Part shown: one piece after another, positions 49,001 to 61,000 of the stretch | How the letters are laid out: each line of letters starts with the position of its first letter | Numbering within the stretch: position 1 is the first letter of the stretch | Assembly: GCF_000699445.3 (NCBI RefSeq) | Contig: NC_067197.1 | Coordinates: 33,215,809-33,279,808 of the forward strand | Origin: Schistosoma haematobium | Taxonomy: Eukaryota; Platyhelminthes; Trematoda; Strigeidida; Schistosomatidae | Length of the DNA stretch: 64,000 bases | Reading direction: 5' to 3' | Translations under genes and position numbers: made by a program | The notes under the pieces: generated by a model | What the model was told of the DNA's origin: nothing | Database searches by the model: none | What the model saw: only the letters and a program-made list of their open reading frames with translations

Positions 49001-52000
49001 TTATGGTTTATGTTGTATCCAGAGTTGTAACCCATGCAGATTTTATGGACTACCAAAGATCCACAAGAATAATACTCCACTAAGACCAGTGGTAGACTAT
49101 ACAAATTCACCGACTTACAATCTAGCTAAATATTTAGCTAAGATTCTTAAACCATATGAAAAACGGATTAATCATGGAATTAAAAAGTCTATGGAATTCA
49201 AGAATTTAATTGATACCATCGATATAGAAGAAGACGAAACAATGGCAAGTTTTGATGTATCTTCCTTATTCACTAATGTACCTATCAGTCGAGCTATGGA
49301 TATTATCAATGATTGGTTAGAATCTGATTTAGATTTGAATTTACGATGCCCATTAGATCCATCAGAGGTTATAAAATGCTTAGATTTATGTTTAACATCT
49401 ACCTTATTCATATTTCGAGGTCAACTTTGCAGACAGAAAGAGGGTGTAGCAATGGGCTAACCAGTTTCTCCGATTGTAGCGAATTTATTCATGCATTCCC
49501 TAGGAACTAGTGCAATCGCGAAAAGTTTATGTTCACCAAAGTTATGGTTAAGGTATGTAGACGATATTTTTATTATCAATAAACAGGATGGTCTGGAAGA
49601 ACTATTTAACAATGTAAACAGCATTTCTGAAAACATTAAACTAACTAAGGAATTAGAATCAGTTGACCACAAACTAGCATTTTTAGATTGTTTGGTTGGA
49701 CGTCGACACAATAATAAGAAGTTAAAAACAAATGTTTACAGAAAATCAACACATTCCGAGAGATACTTGGATTTTAATTCAGCCCATTCACAGAGCACGA
49801 AAATTAATGTGGTAAAAAATCTAATGAACAGAAGTACTAATGTTGTTACAGACAAACAAGACCAACGAACCGAATTAAATAAAGTATTTTGTACTCTTAG
49901 GGATAACAAATACCCGAAAAGGTTTTTAAGGAAGATTATTAAAAATGAAAGAAAAACTAAACTAGAAAGTATACGAAAAGAATGAAAGTACACAGTAGTC
50001 ATACCTTACCGTAGTGGAACATCAGAAGAAATCAAACGGATTCTAAGCAAACATGATATAAGAGTGTATTTTAGAGCGAATAACACATTAAGATCGACAT
50101 TAGTGAAAGTTAAGGACAAGTTAGCAAAGGAAGAACATCAGAACATTGTGTATGAGATTCGCTGTCATGACTGTAATCCCACCTATGTTGGAGAAACATC
50201 CAGGCAATTGAATGTAAGATTGAAGGAAAACAAAAAATGCTTGAAAAATGTTCCAAAATCCTCGGTTGATTTAAAGAAACTTGAAAATAGGTCAGCGATA
50301 GCGCTACATGCGTTAGAAACAGGACACAAGACTAATTTTGAAGGGACCAAAATACTTCAGAAAGGTTTTAAACCCCCATAAAGAAAGATTGACAGCAGAA
50401 GCGCTGCATATATGGGCGAACAAGAACAGCCTAAACCGAAAAGATGGTATTCACCTAGCAACTACCTGGCAAATTTCGTTTGACAAGCAAATTTGGAACC
50501 TATCTCTTGCTTAAACCAGTTTTTTTAAATCACATGCATCGTTATTATTTTTGAAAGAATTCAATGAGTTTTTTAAACAATGCAATTTATGTTTCATTAT
50601 CAATTTTTCATCCTTGAACTTGAGCTTTATTTATTCCTTAATATCAATCTCTCACACATACATACATACCCACATACTCACATACATACGATTTGTTACT
50701 CAGTTAAGTATTTCCATGTAGTTGAATTCTTCACATGTTTTGTAGCTAACTAACTCATTTTATCCTATTTTACAAAAAATCAACTTCCAAATATGATTGG
50801 TTTAACACAGTATAATTGTTAAAAGCTATATATTTCTTCGATAATTTTGATTATTACCCTGAAGAAGTCCAGACAAGTTAGCCGGACGAAACGTTGGAAT
50901 TAGTTAAATTTCAATCGCTGAGAATATTTGAAATATAATTTTCACATAAAATAGATATCTACCTGTAAAAATGTAAACATCTGACTAAATTAAAATCATC
51001 ACTGTTCAAGGTTTTTCTGTATAAAAATAGATAGTAAAACGACGACGCAAAATTAAATTATAGAAAGCTACCATTATATTCTTGTAAATGTTACTTATGT
51101 TATATGGGGATTCTCACTCAACTTTTAAAACACAACAAGTTTAACAGTTATAAGCAATGTAGCACGTGTGTGTTGAAGCTGATACAGAACAGACATGAAA
51201 ACTTGGAACTTTTGGCCATATCTCTAACCAAATGAAATGTCTTTTCCACTGTGAATTTGATAAACAAAATCTTTTATGATAAGTGGCCTAGAGCATCGTG
51301 TCAGTGTAACAACGTAAAAGCAAACACAATGACGTAAAGACGTTTATTTCATACGTTTAAATATCAAGTAATTTATCACCTTACTTCTCTCTGTTATGCT
51401 AACTGTCACACAAATGTAACAGCTGAATGAAATATCATAATCGATATAAGTCATTGTTAAAGTTTTATGGAGATCAGAAAATATAACACCAATTGTATTC
51501 AAATCCAATTAACTTGAACTTCAATTATCTCAATAAATAAAATGAAAGAAAAATCACTGACTTACTTCATAGGTGAACAAACTTCCAATTCTTTCGAGCT
51601 TTTCTAAAATAAAAAATTACAAAATACAATTAACTCTGTTAAATATTTAAATCGACAAAGTGGGTGAAAATATGAGTTTAGAAGATTTTGAAAATGATAA
51701 AATTGGAAACTTCATACACATAGTTCCCTTTATTATCTTAAAGAGAGCAAGAACAAAGATTGGTGCAGAATAATATGAATTCATTTTATTTCGTTAGGTT
51801 CTCATCAGCTGCTTACAACCTAAATTATTTGAAATTCAAAATTATTACAGATATTGACATATTTATACATAAGAGGGTGATTAAAGATGGATAAATGTAT
51901 CATGGTGTAGCGAAGATTTCGATAGAGTTAATGAGGTCAAATTTTGTCTCAAATAAATAGAGTTTGAGAGGGAAAGTTCCGGAACATTGAAATAGTGATT

Positions 52001-55000
52001 AGAACTCATGAAAATAGATTAATGGTAATAAAGAAAATATGAATTGAAATCAGTCAGTTATGTATGATGTAATTTAAAAGAGTTGGAGTAATGACGCAAT
52101 AAATAAATAGAGAAATAAACGAATAACGGATACCCACTGAAATTTATTGAGAAATATGGCAAACGTGAAGATAAAAAACCCAAAGAAATTACAACAAATA
52201 AAAAGCCTATTTTTATTCAATTTCAATTCAAAGGTGACGATGTCACAGGATCAATCAATATAAGACAAAAAACTGCACTGACAAGAACTTATCCTGCAGC
52301 AAAATTGATTGTCCTGTCCAAAACAACATGTTCTTTGACACAATCAAAGGTCGACAGGTATCCCTTTCATGTTACCACCAACTGTGTATACAAATTTACA
52401 TGTGTCTGCCAAAGCAGTTACATTGGTAGAACAGAAAGGAGAGCCTACGTTCGATTCAAAGAACATATTCCGAAAAGTTTAAGATTAAATGGATTAAAAG
52501 CATCCAGCAGTGCCATTGCAAGACATCTCCTTGACACAGGACATGAAGTTGACATACTGAAGTCCTTCAATGTGATTAACAAACAATCAAACTCCAACCT
52601 TTTGAAATTTGCCGAAGTAATAGCAATCAAACCAGATCTATGTATCCAAAATAAACAGTAATAAATCTTTCTTTACCCTGGTAACAATAACCCCTTTTTT
52701 TATTCGTTTATTTCTCTATTTATTTATTGCGTCATTACTCCAACTCTTTTAAATTACATCATACATAACTGACTGATTTCAATTCATATTTTCTTTATTA
52801 CCATTAATCTATTTTCATGAGTTCTAATCACTATTTCAATGTTCCGGAACTTTCCCTCTCAAACTCTATTTATTTGAGACAAAATTTGACCTCATTAACT
52901 CTATCGAAATCTTCGCTACACCATGATACATTTATCCATCTTTAATCACCCTCTTATGTATAAATATGTCAATATCTGTAATAATTTTGAATTTCAAATA
53001 ATTTAGGTTGTAAGCAGCTGATGAGAACCTAACGAAATAAAATGAATTCATATTATTCTGCACCAATCTTTGTTCTTGCTCTCTTCAAAATTGGAAACAT
53101 TGAACACTGTTACTTACATTATGCAAATTGACAGGTAGAGGAGATCGGTCGAATGAATTTCGATTAAACTGTTCTGTAGTTCCATTCCATTCATCGTTTA
53201 GAGCATTTGGCTTGTCTGATTCTAATTCAATGATGTTGAAAACTGACAAATTCTTATCTCCTGAATTTTCTTCTAGAATCTATTTGATGACAATGCCAAT
53301 GCATAACTCATTAATAAATGAATATTTAAGATATTTAAAATATTTTATAGAAGTTAGCAATATGAAAAGTATTCAATAGAACTTGTATAATAAATCAAAC
53401 TTTATTTATGAGAATAGCCATAAAATATGACAGTTAATGAAATTAATAAATAACTTATTGCTAATATGTCGCTGGAAGATGAGTGAAAAATCAGTATTCA
53501 TAGAATAATGATAAAATACGTAGACAAGTGTCCACTAATGATAACTCTCAGGTAAACGATGAATGCTATGTTACAAAATATCAATTCTATCTGTAACCTT
53601 GAGGGTAATAAGTAAGGATATAGAAGCAGGAATAGGACCATCAAACTGATACAATGGTTTGTAGCATTTATCCCATGTAAAACAATATTCCACATAAGTG
53701 AGGTGGAATTTTGAAAAATATCGAGATAAATGTATGTCTGAAGAAAGAACACAAACTAACGAGGAAAATTGGATAATTATGAATTTTATTATTGGTTGAA
53801 CTTATCACTGTCTAACAAGCTTACAAAAAGGGTTAATTCCACTTAATTTACTCATGAACTTAAGTGATCATCGACCTTGGTGTACGCAACCACAACAAAT
53901 ACTTGGTAAGTTAGGTTTTTTTTCAGTGAGATAATCTATAATCCGTACTAATTAAACTGAGTGTACTTTGATGTTTCTCCAATACCAAGAAAGATGATTG
54001 GTAAGCAACAAAATCAAAAGTAGTGTAATAACCATTGTGGTAAATGTCTATGTGGTGGAAATCAAAGGCAGTGTAGCCCATTGCTTTATAACTTCTCAGA
54101 GTTGATAATATTTTCAATACTTAGTCTAGTGAAAGGTTTTTTCTTTTTTTCGCCCGGATAGATTTAGCTTTTGGATATAGTACTGTTCGATAAGAAATGG
54201 ATACAACTATTTGAAAAACGACAAATGCAAGCCTCAAAACATGCATTTTTGTTCAGTTTCTCAGTAACTGGCTGACAATCTATTTCATATGAATTCGCTT
54301 AAGCTATGTAAAGGAATGAAAGGAAATATTTGTGATCGTAGGATACCCTCAACATTTCTATAGATTCGATTTCAATCACAAACACCTTTAAATTATTTTC
54401 CAGAGTTTGTATTTAACTGTTACAAACACCCAAACGAATTCAAACGTTTTACAACAATACACAAGTTGTTTGTGAAAGTAATCTAAAGAGTAAAAAAAAT
54501 GACACATTTCAGCAAACCTGAAAAATGAGCTCTAGTTGAATGTTATAAATAAACGTATCAACAAATTCACTGAGTTGCACGTAATAACCACTAATCAAAT
54601 ATTATATTCGAATGGTTCTGTTAGTGTTTAGAAAGACTAGAAATTATACTGATGTTTTATCCAAAACACTGGTGTATAAACTTTCATTTAATAGACCGAT
54701 ACAAGGATTGTTTAAATTAAAGGTAGTTCATATAAATTCAGTGGTATAAAGAAACAAATCCTATACAACTGATTATTACCGAAGTGAACCAAATAAAATT
54801 GGAAGTGAACTTACAAACAAATTAGACAAGGATCTGGGAGAGCACTGTCTTCATATGCTTTCCAGATTGTAGTAAGGTACATATCATGAACAAAGGCAAT
54901 ATATGCTATAACAATCCCAACATAACACAAACAACCGAGTAGTTATATAAATGATTAGTAATAGAATTTTTTTATTTATAACTTACTTAATTACTTGCGC

Positions 55001-58000
55001 CTGTTACTCCTCGTGAAGGAGCATAGGCCGCCCACCTGCATTCTCCATTCAAACCAGTCCTGGTCAATCCTTTCCAGTTCCGTCCAGTTGTTATTCATCC
55101 TTTTCATATCTGCTTCTATCTCCCGACGTAATGTGTTGTTTGACCTTCCTCTTTTCCGCTTCCCTTCAGGATTCCAAGTTAGTGCTTGCCTCGTGATGCA
55201 GTTTGACGAGTTGCGTAATGTATGTCCTATCCATTTCCATCGTCTTTTCCTGATTTCTTCTTCAGCTGGAAGTTGGTTTGTTCTCTCCCACAGAAGGCTA
55301 TTGCTGATGGTATCCGGCCAATCAATGTTAAGTATCTTGCGTAAACAGCTATTTATAAATACTTGTACCGTCTTGATGGTGGTTGTTGTAGTTCTCCAAG
55401 TTTCAGCTTCGCACGGCAGAACTGCCTTGACGTTCGTATTGAAGATTCTCACTTTGATATTGATTGAAAGTTGTTTTGAGTTCCATATGTTCTCCAATTG
55501 TAGGAATGCGACTCTTGCTTTGCCAATCCTTGCATTCACGTCTGCATCTGAACCTCCTTGTTCATCGATGATGCTTCACAGGTATGTGAAGGATTCTACA
55601 TCTTCCAGAGTTTCGCCATCAAGAGTGATTGGATTGCTGTTCTCCGCGTTGTATTTGAGGACCTTGGTTTTCCGCTTGTGTATGCTGAGGCCTACTGATG
55701 CAGAGACTGCTGCTACACTGGCTGTCTTTATCTGCGTCTGTTCGTGTGTATGTGATAGGAGGGCTAGATCATCTGCGAAGTCCAAATCGTCTAGTTGATT
55801 CTGAGTTGTCCATTGTATTCCGTGTTTTCCTTCAGATGTCGAGGTCTTTATAATCCAGTCGACCACCAGAAGAAAGAGGAAGGGAGAGAGTAAAAAGCCT
55901 TGTCTGACTCCGGTCCTTACTTGGAATGCATCTGCCAGCTGTCCGTCGTATGAGTTCTGGATAATGTTGACAATCTTCTCAGAAAATCCGTAGTGTCGAA
56001 GTAGTTTCCATAACGTTCTCTTATCTACACTGTCAAACGTCTTTTCATAATTAATGAAGTTGATGTACAGTGACGAGTTCCACTCAAGTGATTGTTCGAC
56101 GATGATCTGTAGTGTTGCAATTCGGTCTGTGCACGACCGATCCTTACAGAATCCAGCTTGTTGATCTCGAAGTTGGGCGCGTACTGCATCCTTCATCCGG
56201 TTCAGCAAAACTCTGTAAAAGACGTTTCCTGGTACTAACAGTATTGTAATGCCTTTGCCTCTGTTCCGTTGTTGTTGAATTTCAGTGACTGGCCTGCCTT
56301 CTTTTTCTTTGACTGGTCTCTCTGGTTTACCATATTTCCCTGCTAGTTTCTTCGTTGTATCGTATGGCTGCTTCATATTTCCTTCTCTTGCAGCTTTTTC
56401 CGCCGTCGTTGCTAGTTCTTCCACGTATTTCTGCTTGTCGGCTCTAATGCTCCTCTTCACTTGCTTGTTTGCTTCTATGTACTCAGCTTGTGCTTGGACT
56501 TCCTCTGTGTGTGTTTGGCTGTTGTTAATTGCTGTCTTCTAGTTCTTCCTTTCTTTGATTTTGTCCAGTGTTTCTATAGAGATCCATTCCTTATGATGAT
56601 GCTTCTTTAGACGCAGAACCTCCTGACACGTTGAAGTTAATGCTTCTTTGATACCTTTCCAGTTTTCCTCCATAGCAGTTTCTTCTTCCTTCAGTAAATC
56701 CTGTAAGGCTTGGAACCTGTTGTTGAGAGCTATCTTGAATTCGTTGAGTCTGTCAGTATCTCGAAGGAAGGCTGTATTGAACCTTTGTAATGCTGTTTGT
56801 CCACTTGTCCAGTTTTTCTTTAGCTTCAGTTTTAAATTGGCTACAACTAGTTGGTGATCTGAAGCTATGTCAGTTCCTCTCCTAGTTCTCACATCTTCTA
56901 TTGTCCTTCGTAATTTTTTGTTGATGCAAATATGATCTATTTGGTTCTCTGTAGTGTGGTCCGGTGAGATCCATGTAGCCTTGTGTATACGTTTGTGTGC
57001 AAATATTGTGCCTCCTATGACCGATTTGTTGAATGCACATAGATTTGCAAATCTTTCTCCATTTTCGTTTCTTTCTCCCAGTCCATGTCGTCCCATAATA
57101 TCTTCATATCCAGAGTTGTCTATTCCGACTTTGGCGTTTAGAACTCCCATGAAAATGGTGAGGTCGTTTCTTGGGCACTTCTCTGTGATTGATTGCAGCC
57201 TCTCATAGAATTGATCTTTAATGTCGTCGTTGCTATCATTGGTGGGTGCATAACATTGGATAATATTCATTGTGATCCCCTCCTTCTTTGTTTTGAATGA
57301 TGCTTTGATGATTCTGGATCCGTGAGACTCCCATCATACAAGTGCATTTCGTGCTACTTTGGATAGCATTAAAGCGACTACCTGAGTGTGTGGAGCATTT
57401 TTCTCTTCGTGACCGGAGTATAGCAGCATCTCTCCCGTATTTAGCCTTTGTTGTCCAGCTTGGGTCCAATGGGTTTCGCTGATTCTCAGTACTACCAAGT
57501 TGTATCTCCTCATTTCCGTTTCTGTTTGACTGGTCTTCCCGGTCTCCCACATTTTTCGGACGTTCCATGTACCTATAAAAATTGTTGACTTGGTTATTAG
57601 AAGTGGCATCGGCTTCGTGGCATACGAAGGAACTCGGCTTTCACCATGAGGGATCATAGCTCTCCTAAATGAAGACCTTCTAACTCCCAGGGGAGAGTTC
57701 AAATGGTTTGAATTATTTTTTCTGGTAAGCGTTTTTTAGCGAGTTAGTTTTCTAGGGGATGGGTTCGCTAACTCCATGCCCAACTCTCCACCTTAACCCG
57801 GGCTTGGGACCGGTAGTAACTCTCGAAGATCTACAGGCGGAGTTTTTATTTATAACTACGTTAACTGTTTTCTAAAACGTGACCAAAATAACAGAATTCA
57901 CAAATCATAAAAAAATGGGAGTAAATATGCCTAACAGTAATTAAAGCTATTTGCGAGATATTTGAAAGAGGACAATGTCATGAAGTCACAAGGTTATATT

Positions 58001-61000
58001 ATGCACAATTAATATAATAAATTAGCTTACATATTTTTCACTAGTTGATCTGAAGTTCTCTTTATTGGCCTGACTGATTGATGTGAGTATAGAAAGAGGA
58101 ATAACTTTAGTTCGTTTTCCCGTTTCAAAATGGTTTGGAAAATGTTTTGGAGGAGTCATTGCAAACAAGCTTGCAGCACTCGAAGTATCGCTGAGTTGAG
58201 GTGAATAGTTATTTGAACCATTTTTCTCGAATTCAAAATGTGGACTGAGCAAAACCAGCGAAGACTTTTTATCACATGTTTTCGTACATAATCGTCTAAG
58301 TTTACCAGACAATTTAGCTGGTTTCCATGAACGAGATATAATATCATCATCGTTTGAGTCGACTCTTTCATCATCAGGATCCACAATCTCCACATTGAAG
58401 TCCTGATCACTACAAGCGTAGTTATCCAAAATAAAAAATTATTTGGAATGAAATTGCAAATGTGAAATATTTTCAGCGTTAATGCGCCAAATGAGCAAAA
58501 CATTAGAAGTGGTCTTAGTGATTTGAGAGCGTGACCGCAGTGCCCAAGGGACAACTGCTTGAGGTCGGTCACACACGACCTTTTTATGGGTAATTTTTGT
58601 GTTAGCTCCGTACTTGTTGAGACCTTACCGCCGGAGACGGATATCCGTGGGATAAGGCGAGGTGTGCATTTTTAGGGTCGACCTTTCCTAACCCCACCCC
58701 TCCCTTTGGGAATGCAGCATCGCTGTCAGGGTGGTTGTCTGGAAGAAACACCTTACTGCTGTCACACCTCTGTACAGTCAGCAGTACGACTTCGCCTTCG
58801 GACCTTGGGTTTGTTGCTTTTAGTCTTACCGCTCTTCAACCGACCTGTTTGACATGGTAGGACCTAGAGGAACGGTTGTTCCAGCCAGTATAGCTCGGTT
58901 GCTTCATCACGATAGGCAAGCCCGACCACCACGTCAAGGTAGCAACAACGGTCGGGTGGTTGATGATTACTTTTCGATAAACAGAACTTCTATTAAAGCT
59001 TGCTGTGTTAAATTTTAAGAAGTATTTGGCACGAAATATTAGACTTATATTACGTACTAATTGGGAATAATTAGTGCGGTGTACCTAAGATTCCACGGAA
59101 AATCATATTATCACCCAGGTAATATGACTCTGATGTTAAAAAGTCATCTTACAAAAATACTAGTCTGATAAACTTGAACATCGGTTTCTATTGACCGAAT
59201 AGTTAACATGAACGACGATAGTACAACTTTGTGAGCTTTATTTTATTGGGTGCAAGACCAAATTAAATTATCTTCAGATCATACTCTACATTTCATTGTT
59301 ATAGGTTTATAGACTCACGCACGTTTTTTATCGTGCAGTGACACGAATGACAAAACATTGTATTGGTTAAGTGATATTCACTAATAATGTTGTAATGTTT
59401 ATCTAGTTTATAAAAGCCTTACTATTTCCTAGTGCTATTTATCATATAGATTACGTAAGCAATGATTTCTAATAAACAAATTAAGAGGAGGAATGAATTT
59501 ATTATTTTACATTTAATGTTAATGCTCAAACTTCAGTAAATTAAGGTCGATCAAAAAAATCCAAGGCATGATTTCTAAAATACAGTAAATATTATCGTTA
59601 GACTAACCTATTGACAGCTTTCGATACATCATTAAAGATAGTAAGTGATTTTGTACTATCAATGATATTAAATTAGATATATGAAGAAGAGAGATTAGAA
59701 CATATGCTTAATTTTAGAAATGAAATCTTAATCAGATATAAGAGATAATTAATTTATAAAACATTTTTTGGAGTTAACTAACGAGGAGAAAAATGTTTTC
59801 GAAAAAAATATGGGTTTAGATAGCTTATTTCAATATTTCAGAGATACATGTCTTAATAAGTATTATGTATGATTTACTTGTTCGTAATGTATTGCACAAA
59901 TATATCACATCATTCTGATAATCTTTATCCGTTCATTGCATGATTTAAATGAATTAAAAACCTGACATAATACAAAAGAACAGATCATTAAAAGCTACTA
60001 CAACTGTTGATTTCTTGTTATAGATAAATTTAGACGAATCTCTTGATTTATAATAAATAGAAAATTTTTAAGTGGAATATAGCAAACTTAATAAGTAGTA
60101 ATGAACTGTTACCCAGCGTAATGTATGAATCATACTGGTATAAAGGTTACAAAACACGATTTGCATAGATTACTAATGGAGAACTACAAATACTGTCATA
60201 AATTTGATGACCACTATGTTCAAAATTCTGGTACAAAAATATTTATTACATACCTATCAACTGGCATTGAATGAGGTAAAATCGCTGTTTGAGCTGCCTC
60301 TTTCATAGTTGGAAAATGATTAGATGTAGACTTCTTTGCTAAAATGAAAAGTTGAAAAACCATCACTGGATTTAAAATAAAAGAGTACTGAAAAAAGAAA
60401 AAACTACCTGCAAAAAATTGAAATACTCTTGTTAATCTTCTCCAAAAACAAACATCAGATTAATACAGAAGAATTGTTGGAACTGTTTAAAAGAAATTGT
60501 TGAGTTTCAAAACACTGACAAATAAAGAAATACGTCCTAACCGATATGCGAATAGATAACACTATCTTGAACAGAAAAACAATGGCACAAAATGAATACA
60601 TGTTTGTAAACTATTAGTAAAAGATCTATTATTATAGTAAATATAAGGATTGACCCTCTAAAATTAAATCCTAGATAACAGGACAATATTCAAGATCATA
60701 ACTGTACACACTACATCACGTGGCACACACAGTATTTAACTTACAATTAAGAACTAAATTAAATATACAGAATAGCTTATTCATTCAAAGTACAAGACGT
60801 CAAGCATAGTTTTGTCTTAGTAAAAATCTCCAATTAATCAGCAGTTCAATCAATAGCGTCAAACAGTTTACAATATTATATAGTGTTTGACACATTTAGC
60901 ATACCTGGATGTCTATTATTACTCAATAAACAACTATTTCCTATTCAACACATCAAGACCATTATTAAATCATTGTTATCTACATCAAACGTAATCCACC

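Larger units (their letters stand above)
44545..50960 (+). mobile_element. Penelope-like element with inverted terminal copy, invaded by an RTE LINE
   Basis: The 13-bp direct repeat 'aaaatagatatct' at 44545-44557 and 50948-50960 bounds the unit. Inside, from the left: 72 bp of filler, an inverted copy of the element's 3' end (44630-44725), RTE LINE copy 2 (about 44726-47934), a second inverted piece (47935-48172, complement of 50036-50273), the element body in plus orientation (48215-50381), 3' noncoding sequence, and the forward terminal arm (50853-50948). The body encodes RT plus a GIY-YIG endonuclease, diagnostic of Penelope-like elements. Similar schistosome elements are known in the literature (for example Cercyon). 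Confidence 0.8.
51711..53086 (+). mobile_element. hairpin-shaped, 5'-truncated Penelope-like insertion
   Basis: Bounded by the 12-bp direct repeat 'aaaattggaaac' (51699-51710 and 53087-53098). Inside are 30 bp of filler, a 386-bp arm (51741-52126), a body of about 570 bp with the end of a GIY-YIG endonuclease frame, and the inverted arm (52700-53085). The left arm is an inverted copy of the element's own 3' end. Arms look almost perfectly complementary. Different family from the element at 48215. Confidence 0.82.

Noticed and set aside
48529..50002. Several short frames as separate small genes
   Set aside because: They line up as one broken Penelope-like protein with RT and GIY-YIG motifs in order.
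53128..53379. Plus-strand open frame of 83 codons
   Set aside because: The minus strand here is exon D, with a strong donor and matching phase; the plus frame is its shadow.
58156..58572. Second minus-strand frame of 138 codons over exon C
   Set aside because: The other frame (58031-58409) has correct borders and phase with exons B and D; this one does not.
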